Of a stretch of 64,000 nucleotides of DNA, positions 54,131-64,000 are shown piece after piece; the first letter of the stretch is position 1; the number at the start of each line of letters is the position of its first letter. The stretch is from NCBI RefSeq assembly GCF_000367345.1, contig NZ_BARE01000010.1, positions 1 through 64,000 on the forward strand, in the 5' to 3' direction. This DNA is from Sphingobium xenophagum NBRC 107872 (lineage in GTDB: Bacteria; Pseudomonadota; Alphaproteobacteria; Sphingomonadales; Sphingomonadaceae). Position numbers and translations under genes: made by a program. The notes beneath the pieces are model-generated. The model had not been told where the DNA came from, ran no database searches, and saw only the letters and a program-made list of their open reading frames with translations.

Positions 54131-55222
54131 ATGACAGACATTAGCGCATTGAAAGCCGGGCTGATCGCCGACATTGATGCCGCAGACACGCTGGACGCGG
54201 TGGAAGCGCTCCGTGTGGGCGCGCTGGGCAAGAACGGGGTCGTGACCGGGCTGCTCAAGACGCTGGGGGCCATGTCGCCGGACGAGCGGCTGGAAAAGGG
54301 GCCGCCGATCCAGGATCTGCGCGAATCCGTGACCGCCGCGATCGTCGCGAAGAAGGCGGCGCTGGAGCAGGCGGCGCTGGATGCGCGTCTGGCGTCGGAA
54401 AAGATCGACATGACGCTGCCCGCCGATGTGGGGCCGCAAGGGTCGGTGCATCCGGTTTCGCAGGTGATGGACGAACTGGCGGAAATCTTCGCGGACCTGG
54501 GATTTTCGGTCGCGACCGGGCCGGAGATCGAGGACGACTGGCATAATTTCACCGCGCTCAACATTCCTGAGACGCATCCGGCGCGTGCGATGCACGACAC
54601 ATTCTACTTCCCCGACGAGGAAGGCCAGAAACGGATGCTGCTGCGCACCCATACATCGCCAGTGCAAATTCGCACGATGATGACGCAGGAGCCACCGATC
54701 CGCATCATCGCGCCCGGTCGTGTCTATCGCAGCGACAGCGATGCCACCCACACGCCGATGTTCCACCAGATCGAGGGGCTGGTGATCGACAAGGGGATCA
54801 CGCTCGGCCATCTCAAATGGACGCTGGAGACCTTCCTGAAGGCCTTTTTCGAGCGCGAGGATATCGTGCTGCGGCTGCGCCCCAGCTATTTCCCCTTCAC
54901 CGAACCCTCTGTCGAGGTCGATGTCGGCTATACGCTGGTGAATGGCCAGCGCGTGATTGGCGGCGACGGCGATGCAGCGGATGGCGGCTGGCTGGAGGTG
55001 CTGGGCAGCGGCATGGTGAACCGTCGCGTGATCGAGGCATGCGGACTGGACCCTGACGAGTGGCAGGGCTTTGCCTTTGGCACCGGGGTCGATCGCCTCG
55101 CCATGCTCAAATATGGGATGAACGACTTGCGTGCCTTCTTCGACGGCGACCTGCGCTGGCTCAAACATTATGGTTTTTCGGCGCTGGACGTACCCACGCT
55201 GAGCGGGGGAGTGGGCGCATGA
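54131..55222 (+). CDS. pheS: phenylalanyl-tRNA synthetase alpha subunit
   Basis: A 363-residue class II catalytic subunit. An N-terminal coiled coil (residues 1-90) leads to the catalytic domain with [15 protein letters not shown], motif 2 in [19 protein letters not shown] and motif 3 in [16 protein letters not shown]. It pairs with PheT encoded directly downstream, whose ATG overlaps this stop. The start at 54131 follows the right REP-like repeat. Confidence 0.97.
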   Translation: MTDISALKAGLIADIDAADTLDAVEALRVGALGKNGVVTGLLKTLGAMSPDERLEKGPPIQDLRESVTAAIVAKKAALEQAALDARLASEKIDMTLPADVGPQGSVHPVSQVMDELAEIFADLGFSVATGPEIEDDWHNFTALNIPETHPARAMHDTFYFPDEEGQKRMLLRTHTSPVQIRTMMTQEPPIRIIAPGRVYRSDSDATHTPMFHQIEGLVIDKGITLGHLKWTLETFLKAFFEREDIVLRLRPSYFPFTEPSVEVDVGYTLVNGQRVIGGDGDAADGGWLEVLGSGMVNRRVIEACGLDPDEWQGFAFGTGVDRLAMLKYGMNDLRAFFDGDLRWLKHYGFSALDVPTLSGGVGA

Positions 55223-57636
55223 AGTTCACACTGAGCTGGCTCAAGACGCATCTCAAGACCGATGCCGACCTGGCCACCATTCTCAAGACGCTCAACGCCA
55301 TCGGGCTGGAGGTCGACGGTGTCGAAAATCCGGCAGAAAGGCTGGGTGGCTTCAAGATCGCGAAGGTCTTGACCGCCGATCGTCACCCGCAGGCCGACAA
55401 GTTGCAGGTTCTGACCGTCGATCATGGCGATGGCACACCCCTTCAGGTCGTGTGCGGCGCGCCCAATGCCCGCGCGGGTCTTGTCGGCGTGTTCGGGATC
55501 GAGGGTGCTGTCGTTCCCGCCAATGGCATGGTGCTGAAAAAGACCGCGATCCGGGGCGTCGAATCCAACGGGATGATGTGTTCGACCCGCGAGCTGGAGC
55601 TGGGTGACGATCATGACGGCATCATCGAACTGGATGCAGCCGCGCCGGTTGGGCAGGTCTATGCCGACTGGGCGGGCCTCAATGATCCGGTCATCGACGT
55701 GTCGATTACGCCCAACCGGCAGGATTGCATGGGCGTGCGCGGCATCGCGCGCGATCTGGCGGCGGCTGGGCTGGGCACGCTGAACGCCATCATCGTGCCG
55801 GATATTGCGGGCGTGGGGCCGGGTCCGGACGTGCGGACCGAGGATATGGAAGGCTGTCCGGCCTTTTTCGCGCGCACCGTGCGCGGCGTCACCAACGGCC
55901 AGTCGCCCGAATGGATGGCCAAGCGCCTGAAGGCGATCGGGCAGAAGCCGATCAGCACCCTGGTCGACATCACCAACTATATCATGATCGACCTGGGCCG
56001 ACCTTTGCACGTCTATGATATGGCAAGCCTGAAAGGCGGCCTGGTCGCGCGCAAGGGCAAGGCGGGCGAGCAGGTGCTGGCGCTCAACGGCAAGACCTAC
56101 ACCGTCGATGAGACGATGACCGTCATCGCAGACGATGAAGCTGTCCATGACATTGGCGGCATCATGGGCGGCGAACATTCGGGCGCGCAGGACGGCACGA
56201 CCGACGTGCTGATCGAATGCGCCTATTTCACGCCCGAACGGATCGCGATGACAGGCCAGAAGCTCAGCCTGACATCGGACGCGCGCGGACGGTTCGAGCG
56301 CGGCGTTGACCCGGCCTTTCTGGACGATGGCCTGTCGATCGCGACCAGCCTTGTGACGCATCTGTGCGGTGGTACGCCCAGCGAGGCGACTCATGCGGGC
56401 GCGCCGCCCGTGACGCCCAAGCTTGTGGATTACCGACCCGACCAGTGCCTGACGCTGGCGGGCGTCTATGTGGCGGCGGACGAACAGAAGCGCATCCTCG
56501 AAAGCCTGGGCTTTGTCGTAAGCGGGCAGGACAATCGCACCGATTATGAGGATGGCGTGCCGGTGACCGTGCCGGGCATCTGGTCGATCACAGTGCCGAG
56601 CTGGCGCCGCGACATTGATGGCTGGCCCGACATTGTCGAGGAAGTAGTGCGGATCGTCGGGCTGGAGCATGTGCCATCCACCCCGTTGCCGCGCATGCCG
56701 GGCGTCGCCCGCCCGACCGCGACGGCGGAGCAGCTGGTCGAGCGCCGCGTACGCCGTACGGCGGCGGCGCGCGGCCTTGCCGAGGCGATCAACTGGTCCT
56801 TCCTGTCGGAAAAGGAAGCCGCTACCGTGGGCGGGGGGCAGTGGACGCTGGCCAATCCGATCTCGGAAGATTTGAAGGTCATGCGCCCTTCGCTGCTACC
56901 GGGCCTGCTGTCGGCCAGTCGCCGCAACATGGATCGCGGCGCTGCGTCGGTGCGACTGTTCGAGCTGGGACGGCGCTATTTCAAACAGGGTGAGCGGGCG
57001 ACCGTTGGATTCGTGCTGGCGGGCGAGAAGCAACCGCGCAGCTGGCAGGATGGCAAGGCCCAGCCCTTCACCGCCTATGACGCCAAGGCGGACGTCATGG
57101 CGCTGCTGGCTGCGGCGGGTGCGCCGGTCGCCAACCTCCAGAATTTCGGCGAGGCGTCTGCCGCCTATCATCCCGGTCAGTCAGGCACGCTGCGGCTTGG
57201 TCCCAAGGTGGTGCTGGCCGAATATGGCGTGCTGCATCCCGGCCTTGCCAAGCAATTCGGGTTGAGCGGCACGGTGGTCGCGGGTGAAATCTTCCTCGAT
57301 GCGATACCGGGCAAGCGCAAGTCGGGCTTCATGCGCGCGCCCTATGCGCCACCCGCCTTGCAGGCGGTGAAGCGCGACTTCGCCTTTGTCGTGGCTGACT
57401 CGGTCGAGGCCGATGCGCTGGTTCGCGCCGTCAAGGGCGCGGACAAGAAGGCGATTGTGGACGTGCGCCTGTTCGACGTCTTTACCGGGCCGGGGGTCGA
57501 CGAAGGCAGCAAGTCGCTCGCCATCGAAGTCACGCTCCAGCCGGGCGAGAAGAGCTTTACCCAGGAGGAGCTGGACGCGATCAGCGCGGCCATCGTCAAG
57601 GCGGCGCAGAAGCTGGGCGGGGTGCTGCGCGGATAG
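55219..57636 (+). CDS. pheT: phenylalanyl-tRNA synthetase beta subunit
   Basis: An 805-residue protein with the standard domain order: N-terminal part ([20 protein letters not shown]), tRNA-binding OB domain ([20 protein letters not shown]), editing B3/B4 region, B5 domain (around residues 400-470), core domain and the C-terminal ferredoxin-like anticodon-binding domain ([20 protein letters not shown]). It is coupled to pheS through an ATGA overlap. An upstream in-frame start at 55060 lies inside pheS and is not used. Confidence 0.97.
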   Translation: MKFTLSWLKTHLKTDADLATILKTLNAIGLEVDGVENPAERLGGFKIAKVLTADRHPQADKLQVLTVDHGDGTPLQVVCGAPNARAGLVGVFGIEGAVVPANGMVLKKTAIRGVESNGMMCSTRELELGDDHDGIIELDAAAPVGQVYADWAGLNDPVIDVSITPNRQDCMGVRGIARDLAAAGLGTLNAIIVPDIAGVGPGPDVRTEDMEGCPAFFARTVRGVTNGQSPEWMAKRLKAIGQKPISTLVDITNYIMIDLGRPLHVYDMASLKGGLVARKGKAGEQVLALNGKTYTVDETMTVIADDEAVHDIGGIMGGEHSGAQDGTTDVLIECAYFTPERIAMTGQKLSLTSDARGRFERGVDPAFLDDGLSIATSLVTHLCGGTPSEATHAGAPPVTPKLVDYRPDQCLTLAGVYVAADEQKRILESLGFVVSGQDNRTDYEDGVPVTVPGIWSITVPSWRRDIDGWPDIVEEVVRIVGLEHVPSTPLPRMPGVARPTATAEQLVERRVRRTAAARGLAEAINWSFLSEKEAATVGGGQWTLANPISEDLKVMRPSLLPGLLSASRRNMDRGAASVRLFELGRRYFKQGERATVGFVLAGEKQPRSWQDGKAQPFTAYDAKADVMALLAAAGAPVANLQNFGEASAAYHPGQSGTLRLGPKVVLAEYGVLHPGLAKQFGLSGTVVAGEIFLDAIPGKRKSGFMRAPYAPPALQAVKRDFAFVVADSVEADALVRAVKGADKKAIVDVRLFDVFTGPGVDEGSKSLAIEVTLQPGEKSFTQEELDAISAAIVKAAQKLGGVLRG

Positions 57637-57654
57637 GATGGAGCGAGGGCGGGT

Positions 57655-58554
57655 TCAGCCCGCCTTCGCCCGCAGCGCGATCGCCATGCCAGCGACCGCC
57701 AGCATGGCGCCGCCAGCTGCCAGTCCGGTCCAGCGATAGCCCTCCAACAGGGTGGAGATCAGCATCGCGATCACCGGGATGAGGACGCTTGTATATGCCG
57801 CGCGCCCCGCGCCCATGCGCTGGATCAGGCGGAAATAGAGCGGGAAGGTAATGACCGACCCGACCAGGCCCAGCCAGGCGACGCCCAGCCAATAGCCCGT
57901 ACGCCATTCGGCCACCGGCGGGCCGACCGTGGCAAGCGCATAGGCGGCGTCCACCGCCGCGCCGATCAGCATTGCCCAGGCCAGCACCGCGATCATCGGC
58001 AGGCGGCGGGCAATATCCATCCCCTGCATGACATTGGCGGCAGAAGCGCTGAGCAACCCGGCGAGTGCAAAGCCGACCCCCGCCAGCACGTCGCCCGGCG
58101 CTATGTCGGCGGCGTGATATTCATGGGTCAGCATCAGGATGATGCCGGTCGTCGCCACCACCGACCCGGCAATGAAGGTGCGGCTGACGGGCTGACGGAA
58201 AATCAGAAAGGCCAGGATGGAGTTGGGGATGAGCAGCATGGCGTAGATCACCGCGACGACGCCCGAAGTCAGGGTAAGTTCGGCGCGATAGACGAAGTTG
58301 AAATTGAGCACGAACTGCGCCGTGCCCAGCAACGCGGCAAAGGCCAGCCCCGCGCCGCCAATCCGCAAGGACACGCCGCGCATCCGGCAAAAAATGGTCA
58401 TGGCGACCCCCGCCAGCGCGAAGCGGTAGCAGACCGACCAGCTGGGCGGCACGCTGCCAATCTGGTCGCGAATGACGATCCAGGTCGAACTCCAGATCAG
58501 CGTGACGAGCGCGAAGGGGACGAGTATGCCGCCTTTCGCAGTCGGTTCAGCCAT
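57655..58554 (-). CDS. EamA/DMT family transporter
   Basis: A 299-residue protein with ten predicted helices in two EamA repeats (FALVTLIWSSTWIVIRDQIG; later AGVGFALAGLLSASAANVMQ and WLGLVGSVITFPLYFRLI). It is the intact counterpart to the frameshifted EamA gene at 15050-15932, though not closely related by eye. It starts inside the end of the threonine aldolase gene (8-base overlap), so both may be co-transcribed. Substrate unknown; amino acids or small metabolites are typical. Confidence 0.9.
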   Translation of the reverse strand: MAEPTAKGGILVPFALVTLIWSSTWIVIRDQIGSVPPSWSVCYRFALAGVAMTIFCRMRGVSLRIGGAGLAFAALLGTAQFVLNFNFVYRAELTLTSGVVAVIYAMLLIPNSILAFLIFRQPVSRTFIAGSVVATTGIILMLTHEYHAADIAPGDVLAGVGFALAGLLSASAANVMQGMDIARRLPMIAVLAWAMLIGAAVDAAYALATVGPPVAEWRTGYWLGVAWLGLVGSVITFPLYFRLIQRMGAGRAAYTSVLIPVIAMLISTLLEGYRWTGLAAGGAMLAVAGMAIALRAKAG

Positions 58555-59566
58555 GGTCGAGTGCCCGCAACGCGGCGGCGAGCGGCGCGACGCTGGCGGC
58601 GTCCTGCGACCAGTTGGTGACCAGCCGCGCGGCCCCTTCGCCCCAGTCGTAAAAGTCGAAACCCTGCGCCCGCAGCGCCGCTGCATCGGCGGCGGTGAGG
58701 CGGATGAACAGTTCATTCGCTTCGACGCGGTGGAGCAGGCGGGCGGGCACGGCCTGCGCCAGTGCCTGCGCCGCGGCATTGGCGGCACGGGCGTTGGCCA
58801 GCCACAGGTCGCCTTCGACCATCGCCAAAATCTGCGCGGCAAGATAGCGGCCCTTGGAGAATAGATGCCCCGACCGCTTGCGCCAGCGAGCGGCCTCGGC
58901 GGCGCGGGCATCTGCCTGCGGGCCGAAAAAGAGCAATGCCTCGCCGATCATCCCGCCATTCTTGACGCAGCCAAAGCTGAGCGCGTCGACGCCGGCGCGC
59001 CATGTCAGATCGGCGGGCGCGCAGCCCAGATGCGCCACCACATTGGCAAAACGCGCGCCATCCATATGGAAGCCCAGGCCGTGGGTGCGCGCGATGTCGC
59101 CCAGCGCTGCGACCTCGTCGGGCGTGTAGGCGCGGCCATATTCGGTGGCGTTGGTGATGCTGATCGCGCGGGCTGGCACCTGATGCACGTCCGGGCGGAT
59201 CGCCGCGAGCCGCGCGCTGACCATGTCGGGATGAAGTTTCGCGCCCTCGCCAGGCAAAGCCATGAGGCTCGCGCCATGGGTGAAGAATCCGGGCGCGCCG
59301 CATTCGTCGACGACGATATGCGCTTCCTCATGACAGATCACGCCGCCATAGGGCGGGCAGAGCGTCGCCAGCGCAATGCTGTTGGCGGCCGTGCCGGTCG
59401 CGATCCACAGCGCCCGGACGCGCGTGTCGAACAGGGCCGAGAAAGCGTCATCCAGCCGGGCGCTCCACTGGTCGCCATCATAGCCATGATCGGCCAGATC
59501 GGCAGCGGCTATCGCCGCCATCACCTGCGGGCATAGCGGGGTCGCATTGTCGGAAAAAAAGTGCAT
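58547..59566 (-). CDS. low-specificity threonine aldolase / beta-eliminating lyase
   Basis: A 339-residue PLP enzyme of fold type I. The Schiff-base Lys is in SFGCVKNGGMIGEAL, the cofactor Asp in GLGFHMDGARFANVVAH, and the N-terminal FFSDNATPLCPQVM is typical. It would split L-threonine or L-allo-threonine into glycine and acetaldehyde. The ATG at 59566 (MHFFSDN) is preferred. It precedes a coupled EamA transporter and diverges from ilvE. Confidence 0.9.
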   Translation of the reverse strand: MHFFSDNATPLCPQVMAAIAAADLADHGYDGDQWSARLDDAFSALFDTRVRALWIATGTAANSIALATLCPPYGGVICHEEAHIVVDECGAPGFFTHGASLMALPGEGAKLHPDMVSARLAAIRPDVHQVPARAISITNATEYGRAYTPDEVAALGDIARTHGLGFHMDGARFANVVAHLGCAPADLTWRAGVDALSFGCVKNGGMIGEALLFFGPQADARAAEAARWRKRSGHLFSKGRYLAAQILAMVEGDLWLANARAANAAAQALAQAVPARLLHRVEANELFIRLTAADAAALRAQGFDFYDWGEGAARLVTNWSQDAASVAPLAAALRALDHG

Positions 59567-59602
59567 GGCCAAGCGATAGCGGGCGGACAGGGGAGCGCCA
59601 AG

Positions 59603-59626
59603 AGGCCAGCATGGCAATACTGGCCT
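59603..59626. promoter_or_regulatory. inverted repeat in the ilvE upstream region
   Basis: AGGCCAG (59603-59609) and CTGGCCT (59620-59626) are exact complements. TACTG at 59618-59622 can instead pair with CAGTA at 59634-59638, giving two mutually exclusive hairpins upstream of TTGACG (59642-59647), a possible -35. It might regulate ilvE or the divergent aldolase gene. Confidence 0.35.
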
Positions 59627-59704
59627 GATGGGTCAGTATAGTTGACGTTGTTTCGCGCGTCTATTTGTGACATAGGCTCGCCCTCCAACCCAAGGAGACA
59701 GACT

Positions 59705-60796
59705 ATGGACGTCGAGCAGACATCCCGCTTCACCGTCACGCCAAGCCCCAAGGCTTTGTCGGCGGACGAGCGTGAGCAATTGCTGGCGGACCCCGGTTTC
59801 GGGCGTATTTTTACCGATCATATGGTGACGATCCGCTACACCGAAGGGCAGGGCTGGCACAGCCATGCCATCGGTCCGCGTGAGCCGTTCCAGATCGACC
59901 CGGCCTGTGCCGTGCTGCACTATGCGCAGGAAATCTTTGAAGGGATGAAGGCATATCGGCTAGCGGATGGCAGCATCGCCATGTTCCGCCCGGAGGAAAA
60001 CGCCCGTCGCTTTGCCGAATCGGCCGATCGCATGGCGATGCCTGCGTTGCCGCAGGAGGTTTTTCTCGAAGCGGTCGAGGCGCTGGTCAAGATCGACGCC
60101 GACTGGATTCCGGACGGCGAAGGCAGCCTCTATCTGCGCCCCTTCCTGTTCGCGAGCGAGAATTTCCTGGGCGTTCGCCCGTCCAACGACTATATTTTCT
60201 GCGTCATCGCATCGCCCGCCGGTGCCTATTTCAAGGGCGGCAAGAAGGCCGTGACCCTGTGGGTATCGGAACATTACACCCGCGCTGCGCGGGGCGGCAC
60301 GGGTGCGGCCAAATGCGGCGGCAACTATGCCGCATCGCTGATCGCGCAGAAGGAAGCGATCGGCCATGGCTGCGATCAGGTCGTGTTCCTGGACGCAGCG
60401 GAGCATAAGTGGGTCGAGGAACTGGGCGGCATGAACGTCTTTTTCGTCATGGATGACGGATCGATCGTCACCCCCCCGCTCGGCGGCACCATCCTGCCCG
60501 GCATCACCCGCAATTCGATCATCACCCTGGCCCGCGCCAAGGGGCATGACGTGCGCGAAGAACCCTACAGCTTTGCTCAGTGGCGCGCCGATGCGGCCAG
60601 CGGCAAGCTGCGCGAGGCATTTGCCTGCGGCACGGCGGCGGTCGTCACGGCGATCGGCACGGTCAAGAGCGTGGATGGCGATTTCACCATCGGCAATGGC
60701 GATGGTGGCATCGTCACCGAAACCCTGCGGGCGGAACTGACCGGCATCCAGCGCGGAACTGTCGCCGATCCGGCGGGCTGGGTACGGATGGTTTGA
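59705..60796 (+). CDS. ilvE: branched-chain amino acid aminotransferase
   Basis: A 363-residue PLP enzyme of fold type IV (BCAT type II layout), catalysing the last step of Leu, Ile and Val synthesis. [15 protein letters not shown] contains the substrate region. The Schiff-base Lys is in [39 protein letters not shown] and [15 protein letters not shown] are conserved. AAGGAG precedes the ATG at 59705. A hairpin (60807-60838) follows the stop. Confidence 0.96.
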   Translation: MDVEQTSRFTVTPSPKALSADEREQLLADPGFGRIFTDHMVTIRYTEGQGWHSHAIGPREPFQIDPACAVLHYAQEIFEGMKAYRLADGSIAMFRPEENARRFAESADRMAMPALPQEVFLEAVEALVKIDADWIPDGEGSLYLRPFLFASENFLGVRPSNDYIFCVIASPAGAYFKGGKKAVTLWVSEHYTRAARGGTGAAKCGGNYAASLIAQKEAIGHGCDQVVFLDAAEHKWVEELGGMNVFFVMDDGSIVTPPLGGTILPGITRNSIITLARAKGHDVREEPYSFAQWRADAASGKLREAFACGTAAVVTAIGTVKSVDGDFTIGNGDGGIVTETLRAELTGIQRGTVADPAGWVRMV

Positions 60797-60806
60797 TATC
60801 TGGACG

Positions 60807-60838
60807 CATAGTGCTCCCGCGCTGGCGGGAGCACTATG
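60807..60838 (+). terminator. perfect hairpin after ilvE
   Basis: CATAGTGCTCCCGC and its exact complement flank a four-base loop, giving a 14-bp stem; a short T-containing stretch (CTATTT) follows. It likely ends the ilvE message. Confidence 0.75.
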
Positions 60839-60892
60839 CTATTTGGTTCAGGTCGCTTCCCAATCGCCCCCCAAGCGCCTAGATAGCGGGTC

Positions 60893-62101
60893 ATGGAACG
60901 CTTCGACGTCGTGATATTGGGTGGGGGCCTTGTCGGCCTGACCCTTGGCATCGCCCTTTCCGGCCATGGCGTGCGCTGTGCCGTGATCGACCCTGCCGAT
61001 CCGGTGGACACGACCGCCAGCGGCTTTGACGGCCGCGTATCGGCAATCAGTTCGACCAGTTTTGCGATGCTGTCGGCGATCGGCGTCGCGCCGTTTCTGG
61101 AAGGGAAGGGCTGCCCGATCGACCGGATCTGGGTCAGCGACGGGCTGGAGCCGGGGGCGCTCGATTTCGTGCCGGATGCCGACGATGGCGTGATGGGGAC
61201 GATGATCCCCAATCGCGACCTGCGCATTGCGCTGGCGCAGGCAGCGGCCGATGCCGTCCATCTCACCCGCTTCCAGCCCGACCGCGCCATCCATGTCGAC
61301 CGGAACGCCGATGGCGTGACGCTGACGTTGGCGAGCGGGGCCATGATTCGGGGCGCGCTGCTGGTGGCGGCGGAGGGGCGCAACAGTCCGACGCGCGAGG
61401 CTGCGGGCATCCGCACCACGCGCTGGCAATATAAACATACCGCCATGGTCACGGCGATCGACCATGAAGTGCCGCACGCCAACACGGCCTATGAGATTTT
61501 CTATGTCGGCGGCCCGTTCGCGCTGCTGCCGATGCTGCCTGGTACGCGATCGGCGATCGTGTGGACCGTACCCACGCAGCAGGCGCCCGCCATGCTCAAA
61601 CTGTCCGAGCGTGCCTGGCTGGCCGAAGCGCAGAAGCGGATCGGCGGCTTTCTGGGCGAAATCCGTCTGGCAGGGCCGCGTTCCTCCTATCCTTTGGGCT
61701 TCCACCACGCCGCGCGCATTACCGATACGCGGCTGGCGCTGGTCGGCGACAGCGCCCATGCCATTCACCCGATTGCGGGGCAGGGGCTGAACCTGGGCTT
61801 CCGTGATGTCGCCGCGCTGGTGGAGGTGCTGGTGGAGGGCAAGAGGCTGGGGCTTGATCCGGGCGACGCGCAATTGCTGGCGCGCTACCAGCGCTGGCGG
61901 AGCCTGGATTCGCTGTCGGTCAGCGTGGCGATGGACGGGCTGGTACGGCTGTTCGATGTGCCGGGGCGCTTGCCTGCCTTGGCGCGGCGCGCGGGACTGT
62001 CCGCGGTGCAGCGGACGTCGCTGCTCAAGGGGCGCTTCATGGCAGAAGCGCGCGGTCAATCAGGCGCGCTGCCACGGTTGCTGACGGGCGAGATGGTCTA
62101 G
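60893..62101 (+). CDS. UbiH/UbiF/COQ6 family FAD hydroxylase
   Basis: A 402-residue FAD-dependent aromatic hydroxylase acting in ubiquinone ring hydroxylation. FAD motifs: VVILGGGLVGLTLGIAL (GxGxxG), the RxxL region IPNRDLRIALAQAA, and GDSAHAIHPIAGQGLNLGF. Which ring position it hydroxylates cannot be told; alphaproteobacteria use UbiL, UbiM or similar. The start at 60893 follows the ilvE hairpin. COQ9 encoded at 15942-16607 could be a partner. Confidence 0.93.
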   Translation: MERFDVVILGGGLVGLTLGIALSGHGVRCAVIDPADPVDTTASGFDGRVSAISSTSFAMLSAIGVAPFLEGKGCPIDRIWVSDGLEPGALDFVPDADDGVMGTMIPNRDLRIALAQAAADAVHLTRFQPDRAIHVDRNADGVTLTLASGAMIRGALLVAAEGRNSPTREAAGIRTTRWQYKHTAMVTAIDHEVPHANTAYEIFYVGGPFALLPMLPGTRSAIVWTVPTQQAPAMLKLSERAWLAEAQKRIGGFLGEIRLAGPRSSYPLGFHHAARITDTRLALVGDSAHAIHPIAGQGLNLGFRDVAALVEVLVEGKRLGLDPGDAQLLARYQRWRSLDSLSVSVAMDGLVRLFDVPGRLPALARRAGLSAVQRTSLLKGRFMAEARGQSGALPRLLTGEMV

Positions 62102-62173
62102 TCGTTCGTTTGGCATGCCCTGTGCCGGTGGCAGGGCCGGATCATCAGGCCGTTCATCCAGCAATCGTAACCG

Positions 62174-62686
62174 TCACATCATCCGCCGCAGCACATTGTC
62201 CTTCAGCACGACATGATGGCGCAGCGCGGCGGCGATATGGACGATGATCAGCGCTGCCCAGGCAAAACCCATCACCTCATGCCCCTCACGGGACAGACCG
62301 ACGATCGCGTCGCCCTTGGTCACCGCCAATTTCGGCACGTCGAACAGGAAGAACCAGTTGAGCGGCCGCGTACCCGCCGATGTCATGATCCAGCCGGTCA
62401 GCGGGACCAGGATCATGAAGGCGTAAAAGACGCCATGGGTGGCGTGCGCCGCCGCCTTTTCCCAACCCGGCATCGCGCTGGGGAGCGATGGCGGGCGGTG
62501 GCCGACGCGCCAGGCCAGTCGCACCAGCGTGAGCGCCAGCACCGTGAGGCCGATCGACTTGTGAACCGGCATCACCGCCCAATCCTTGGGCAGGGCGTCA
62601 TGCCCGATGCCAAGGACCAGATTGACGATGATCAGGACCGCCAGAATCCAGTGCAGGGCGCGGGCGACGGATGTATAGCGGTCCAT
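62174..62686 (-). CDS. cytochrome b561 family protein
   Basis: A 170-residue diheme-type membrane protein with four helices. Heme-ligand His candidates occur in ALHWILAVL, PVHKSIGLTV and LIIVHIAAALRHHV, one near each helix end. It starts RYTSVARALHWI, typical of bacterial cytochrome b561 that take electrons from quinol. ATG at 62686 is chosen; the longer frame to 62878 has an arginine-rich extension that overlaps the acs end. It lies 22 bases from acs on the same strand. Confidence 0.92.
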   Translation of the reverse strand: MDRYTSVARALHWILAVLIIVNLVLGIGHDALPKDWAVMPVHKSIGLTVLALTLVRLAWRVGHRPPSLPSAMPGWEKAAAHATHGVFYAFMILVPLTGWIMTSAGTRPLNWFFLFDVPKLAVTKGDAIVGLSREGHEVMGFAWAALIIVHIAAALRHHVVLKDNVLRRMM

Positions 62687-62708
62687 GGCAACTCCTTGGG
62701 CGGGCGCG

Positions 62709-64000
62709 TCAACCCTGCCGGTTTGCGACGAGATTGTCGACCACCGACGGATCAGCCAACGTGCTGGTATCCCCAAGCGCCTGCGCCGACACTTCGCCCT
62801 CTGCAATCTTGCGCAGGATGCGGCGCATGATCTTGCCCGACCGGGTTTTGGGCAGGCCTGGCGCGAACTGGATGGCATCCGGTGTGGCGATCGGGCCGAT
62901 TTCGGATCGGACCCATTTGATCAGCGTCTTGCGCAGCTCGTCGCTCGGCTCGTCATGCGCGTTGAGCGTCACATAGGCGTAGATGCCCTGGCCCTTGATA
63001 TCATGGGGGAAGCCGACGACGGCGGCTTCGGCAACGCTTTCATGCAGGACCAGTGCGCTTTCAACCTCTGCGGTGCCCATGCGGTGGCCCGACACGTTGA
63101 TGACGTCGTCCACCCGGCCAGTGATCCAGTAATAGCCGTCCGCGTCCCGCCTCGCGCCATCGCCGGTCGTATATTTGCCGGGGAAGGTGGTGAAATAGGT
63201 CTGGAAGAAGCGATCATGATCGCCCCACACGGTGCGCATCTGACCCGGCCAGCTTTGCGCGATGACGAGATTGCCTTCGGTCGCGCCCTCCAGCACATGG
63301 CCTTCGGCATCGACGATCTGCGGTACCACGCCGGGCATCGGCAGGGTGGCGGAGCCAGGCTTCAGGTCGGTGGCGCCGGGCGTCGGCGCGATCATCGCCG
63401 CGCCCGTTTCCGTCTGCCACCATGTGTCGATGATCGGGCAGCGCCCTTCGCCGACAATGCTGTGATACCAGCGCCAGGCTTCCGGGTTGATCGGCTCGCC
63501 CACGGTGCCCAGCAGCCGGAGTGATTTGCGGCTGGTCGAATGGACGAATTCGTCGCCTTCCTTCATCAGCGCGCGCAGCGCCGTGGGGGCGGTGAAGATG
63601 GTCTGGACCTGATGCCGGTCGACCACTTCCCAGATGCGCGCTGGCGTCGGATAGTTGGGTACGCCTTCATATATGAGCGTGGTGGCGCCGTTAGCCAGCG
63701 GGCCATAGACGATATAGCTGTGGCCGGTGACCCAGCCGATGTCGGCCGCGCACCAGTAAATGTCGCCGGGCCGATAGTCGAAACAGAGTTCGTGCGTCAG
63801 GCTCGCCCAGAGCAGATAGCCGCCGGTCGTGTGCAGCACGCCCTTGGGCTTGCCGGTCGATCCCGACGTATAGAGGATGAACAGCGGGTCTTCGGCATTC
63901 ATCGGTTCGGGCGGGCAATCGGGCGAGACGTTCGCGGCTTCCTCATGCAGCCAAAGGTCGCGACCGGGCGTCATGGCCACAGCGCCGCCGGTGGCCTGCA
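62709..64000 (-). CDS. acs: acetyl-CoA synthetase, 5' end beyond window
   Basis: The C-terminal about 430 residues of acetyl-CoA synthetase, which activates acetate via acetyl-AMP. Visible motifs: the AMP-binding [48 protein letters not shown] (hinge region) and the conserved acetylatable Lys in [13 protein letters not shown]. The open frame runs past 64000, so the N-terminal part and start codon lie outside the window. An ATG at 63980 is internal. Cytochrome b561 follows in the same direction. Confidence 0.96.
   Translation of the reverse strand, partial: QATGGAVAMTPGRDLWLHEEAANVSPDCPPEPMNAEDPLFILYTSGSTGKPKGVLHTTGGYLLWASLTHELCFDYRPGDIYWCAADIGWVTGHSYIVYGPLANGATTLIYEGVPNYPTPARIWEVVDRHQVQTIFTAPTALRALMKEGDEFVHSTSRKSLRLLGTVGEPINPEAWRWYHSIVGEGRCPIIDTWWQTETGAAMIAPTPGATDLKPGSATLPMPGVVPQIVDAEGHVLEGATEGNLVIAQSWPGQMRTVWGDHDRFFQTYFTTFPGKYTTGDGARRDADGYYWITGRVDDVINVSGHRMGTAEVESALVLHESVAEAAVVGFPHDIKGQGIYAYVTLNAHDEPSDELRKTLIKWVRSEIGPIATPDAIQFAPGLPKTRSGKIMRRILRKIAEGEVSAQALGDTSTLADPSVVDNLVANRQG

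Noticed and set aside
1-64000. tRNA genes, CRISPR arrays, prophage or insertion sequences
   Set aside because: No T-loop-like or regularly spaced repeats, integrase, transposase or phage structural genes were seen by eye; a dedicated tRNA scan would settle tRNAs.

Overview
The window is a gene-dense, high-GC (about 64%) stretch of an alphaproteobacterial chromosome, most likely from the Sphingomonadaceae (Sphingobium/Sphingomonas type). Support comes from an alphaproteobacterial SciP (DUF1153) regulator, COQ9 and SDHAF4 (DUF1674) homologues, UrcA and DUF445 proteins, a natAB-like ABC pair, and short palindromic repeats of the kind common in sphingomonads. No rRNA, tRNA, prophage, CRISPR array or insertion sequence was seen. 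Almost everything is core metabolism, information processing or envelope function, and no intergenic gap exceeds about 300 bases.

Layout. 0-3 kb: mnmA, a small hypothetical gene, sciP and two convergent GlsB/YeaQ-type membrane proteins. 3-10.3 kb: a two-gene RND efflux operon, a DUF445 membrane protein, a TonB protein and a small membrane protein. 10.3-13.8 kb: riboflavin genes ribD, ribE, an HTH-RibB-degenerate-RibA fusion, and ribH, closed by a terminator. 13.9-16.6 kb: an old yellow enzyme, a frameshifted EamA transporter and COQ9. 16.7-24.9 kb: feoAB, ssb, an SDR epimerase, galU, an SDH assembly factor, an RsmB-like rRNA methyltransferase, a PAS-only protein and rpe. 24.9-29.7 kb: a heparinase-like protein, purH, a lipoprotein gene interrupted by an in-frame stop, and an UrcA protein. 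29.9-33.6 kb: an FAD oxidoreductase, GtrA and a polytopic GT-C-like protein that look like a surface glycosylation module. 33.5-40.9 kb: exported MsrB, an ABC-2 exporter, queG, a lipoprotein/EI24 pair, a PfkB-family sugar/adenosine kinase and a Wzx-like flippase. 41-46.4 kb: gpsA-tsaD facing away from hemC-hemD-mitofilin-like, then an alpha/beta hydrolase. 46.4-57.6 kb: gltX, nadE, prs, a VOC protein, hisN, rpmI-rplT, LysE, a GIY-YIG nuclease gene and pheST. 57.6-64 kb: an EamA transporter, threonine aldolase, ilvE, a UbiH-family hydroxylase, cytochrome b561 and the 3' part of acs.

Most unusual points. (1) The RibB fusion carries an N-terminal helix-turn-helix and a GTP-cyclohydrolase-II-like domain that has lost its zinc cysteines. 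A perfect 18-bp palindrome sits between a plausible -35 and -10 directly upstream, which suggests an autoregulatory riboflavin enzyme. (2) A single-domain GIY-YIG nuclease gene is tightly bracketed by inverted copies of a REP-like hairpin, resembling the REP/RAYT arrangement but with a different nuclease. (3) Two genes look broken: the EamA transporter (7-G run) and the lipoprotein (in-frame TAA, with coding-like sequence continuing in the same frame).

Functional links: COQ9, the UbiH-family enzyme and the SDH assembly factor serve the quinone/respiratory chain; hemCD, feoAB and TonB serve iron and heme; galU, the SDR, the GtrA/GT-C module, the flippase and the heparinase-like protein point to cell-surface polysaccharide.
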